From Stenotrophomonas sp. (lineage in GTDB: Bacteria; Pseudomonadota; Gammaproteobacteria; Xanthomonadales; Xanthomonadaceae): a stretch of 5,309 nucleotides of DNA. Position numbers and translations under genes: made by a program. The notes below the pieces were generated by a model. The model did no database searches. It saw only the letters and a list, made by a program, of their open reading frames with translations, and was not told where the DNA came from. Location: NCBI GenBank assembly GCA_003484865.1, contig DMZT01000166.1, positions 1 through 5,309 on the forward strand. Direction: 5' to 3'. This document shows, piece by piece, positions 5,157 to 5,309 of this stretch (positions are counted from its first letter, which is position 1; the number at the start of each line of letters is the position of its first letter).

Positions 5157-5170
5157 TTCCCTCGTGCTTC

Positions 5171-5192
5171 GTAGCGCCGACCGTTGGTCGGC
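5171..5192 (+). repeat. SMAG/REP-like element (GTAG plus hairpin)
   Basis: GTAG at 5171-5174 is followed after one base by GCCGACC (5176-5182), a GTT loop and GGTCGGC (5186-5192), a perfect 7-bp stem. This layout matches the GTAG-headed REP elements described as abundant in Stenotrophomonas maltophilia (SMAG) and mobilised or maintained by REP-associated tyrosine transposases. It lies 14 bases after the ggt stop, where REP hairpins often protect mRNA 3' ends. There is no T-run. Confidence 0.75.
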
Positions 5193-5215
5193 AGAGTCGC
5201 AGGGCAGAGCGTCAA

Positions 5216-5247
5216 GCAGGGCGTAAAGCAGGGCGTAAAGCAGGGCG
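5216..5247. repeat. Short tandem repeat, 12-bp unit
   Basis: GCAGGGCGTAAA occurs twice perfectly (5216-5227, 5228-5239), followed by a partial third unit GCAGGGCG (5240-5247). A degenerate relative (GCAGGGC...GTCAA) precedes it at 5199-5215. It is non-coding as far as can be seen and likely varies in copy number between strains. Confidence 0.7.
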
Positions 5248-5298
5248 CTTTGGGGCTGCGGGTAGTGGGCCGCCCTGGGTGGGTTGGCGGGACCCGCC
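5241..5298. other. Hairpin-prone intergenic DNA at the right edge
   Basis: CAGGGCG (5241-5247) can pair with CGCCCTG (5271-5277) across a 23-base loop, and GGCGG (5286-5290) with CCGCC (5294-5298) around a 3-base loop. Neither is followed by a T-run, so a terminator for ggt is not established. No gene is visible between 5157 and the end of the window. Confidence 0.3.
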
Positions 5299-5309
5299 GC
5301 AAGTACGTC

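Noticed and set aside
5199..5247. CRISPR-like array
   Set aside because: The units are only 12 bp and directly adjacent with no spacers.
5108..5302. A 64-codon minus-strand frame with repeated CFTP units
   Set aside because: The repetition comes from the 12-bp tandem repeat. The frame crosses the REP hairpin and the end of ggt, and there is no ribosome binding site evidence.

Overview
The window looks like chromosomal DNA of a high-GC gammaproteobacterium of the Xanthomonadaceae, most likely Stenotrophomonas. Three things point there: strong G/C preference at third codon positions, a gene order starting ilvC-ilvG-small ACT subunit, and a GTAG-plus-hairpin element at 5171-5192 of the kind described as SMAG/REP repeats in Stenotrophomonas maltophilia. 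The assignment is an inference, not a database match.

Left part (1-3210, all on the minus strand): the front of a branched-chain amino acid operon. Read in transcription order it has a promoter with a consensus TTGACA box (about 3210-3181), a 41-codon leader peptide (3173-3048) with the run Leu-Leu-Val-Leu-Val-Leu-Ile-Thr, an intrinsic terminator acting as attenuator (3025-2994), about 150 bases of structured leader, a second intrinsic terminator (2841-2806), ilvC (ketol-acid reductoisomerase), ilvG (acetolactate synthase large subunit, AHAS II type) and the first 17 codons of the small regulatory subunit (ilvM type), which overlaps ilvG by 17 bases and runs off the window. IlvG/IlvM make acetolactate and acetohydroxybutyrate; IlvC converts these to the dihydroxy acids leading to valine, isoleucine and, via 2-ketoisovalerate, leucine.

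Middle (3211-3437): a divergent intergenic region. It holds a 17-bp palindrome next to the ilv -35 box and a small hairpin in the 5' untranslated region of the right-hand gene.

Right part (3438-5309, plus strand): one exported gamma-glutamyltransferase-family enzyme (GTG start, signal peptide, catalytic Thr380), then about 150 bases of non-coding DNA with the SMAG-like hairpin, a short 12-bp tandem repeat and small hairpins.

The most interesting part is the unannotated ilv leader. It has a complete transcription attenuator whose control codons are mostly codons that look uncommon in this genome. Its antiterminator arm is an exact copy of the terminator's 3' arm and lies inside the leader ORF. 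A second strong terminator, with no branched-chain leader of its own, sits just upstream of ilvC.
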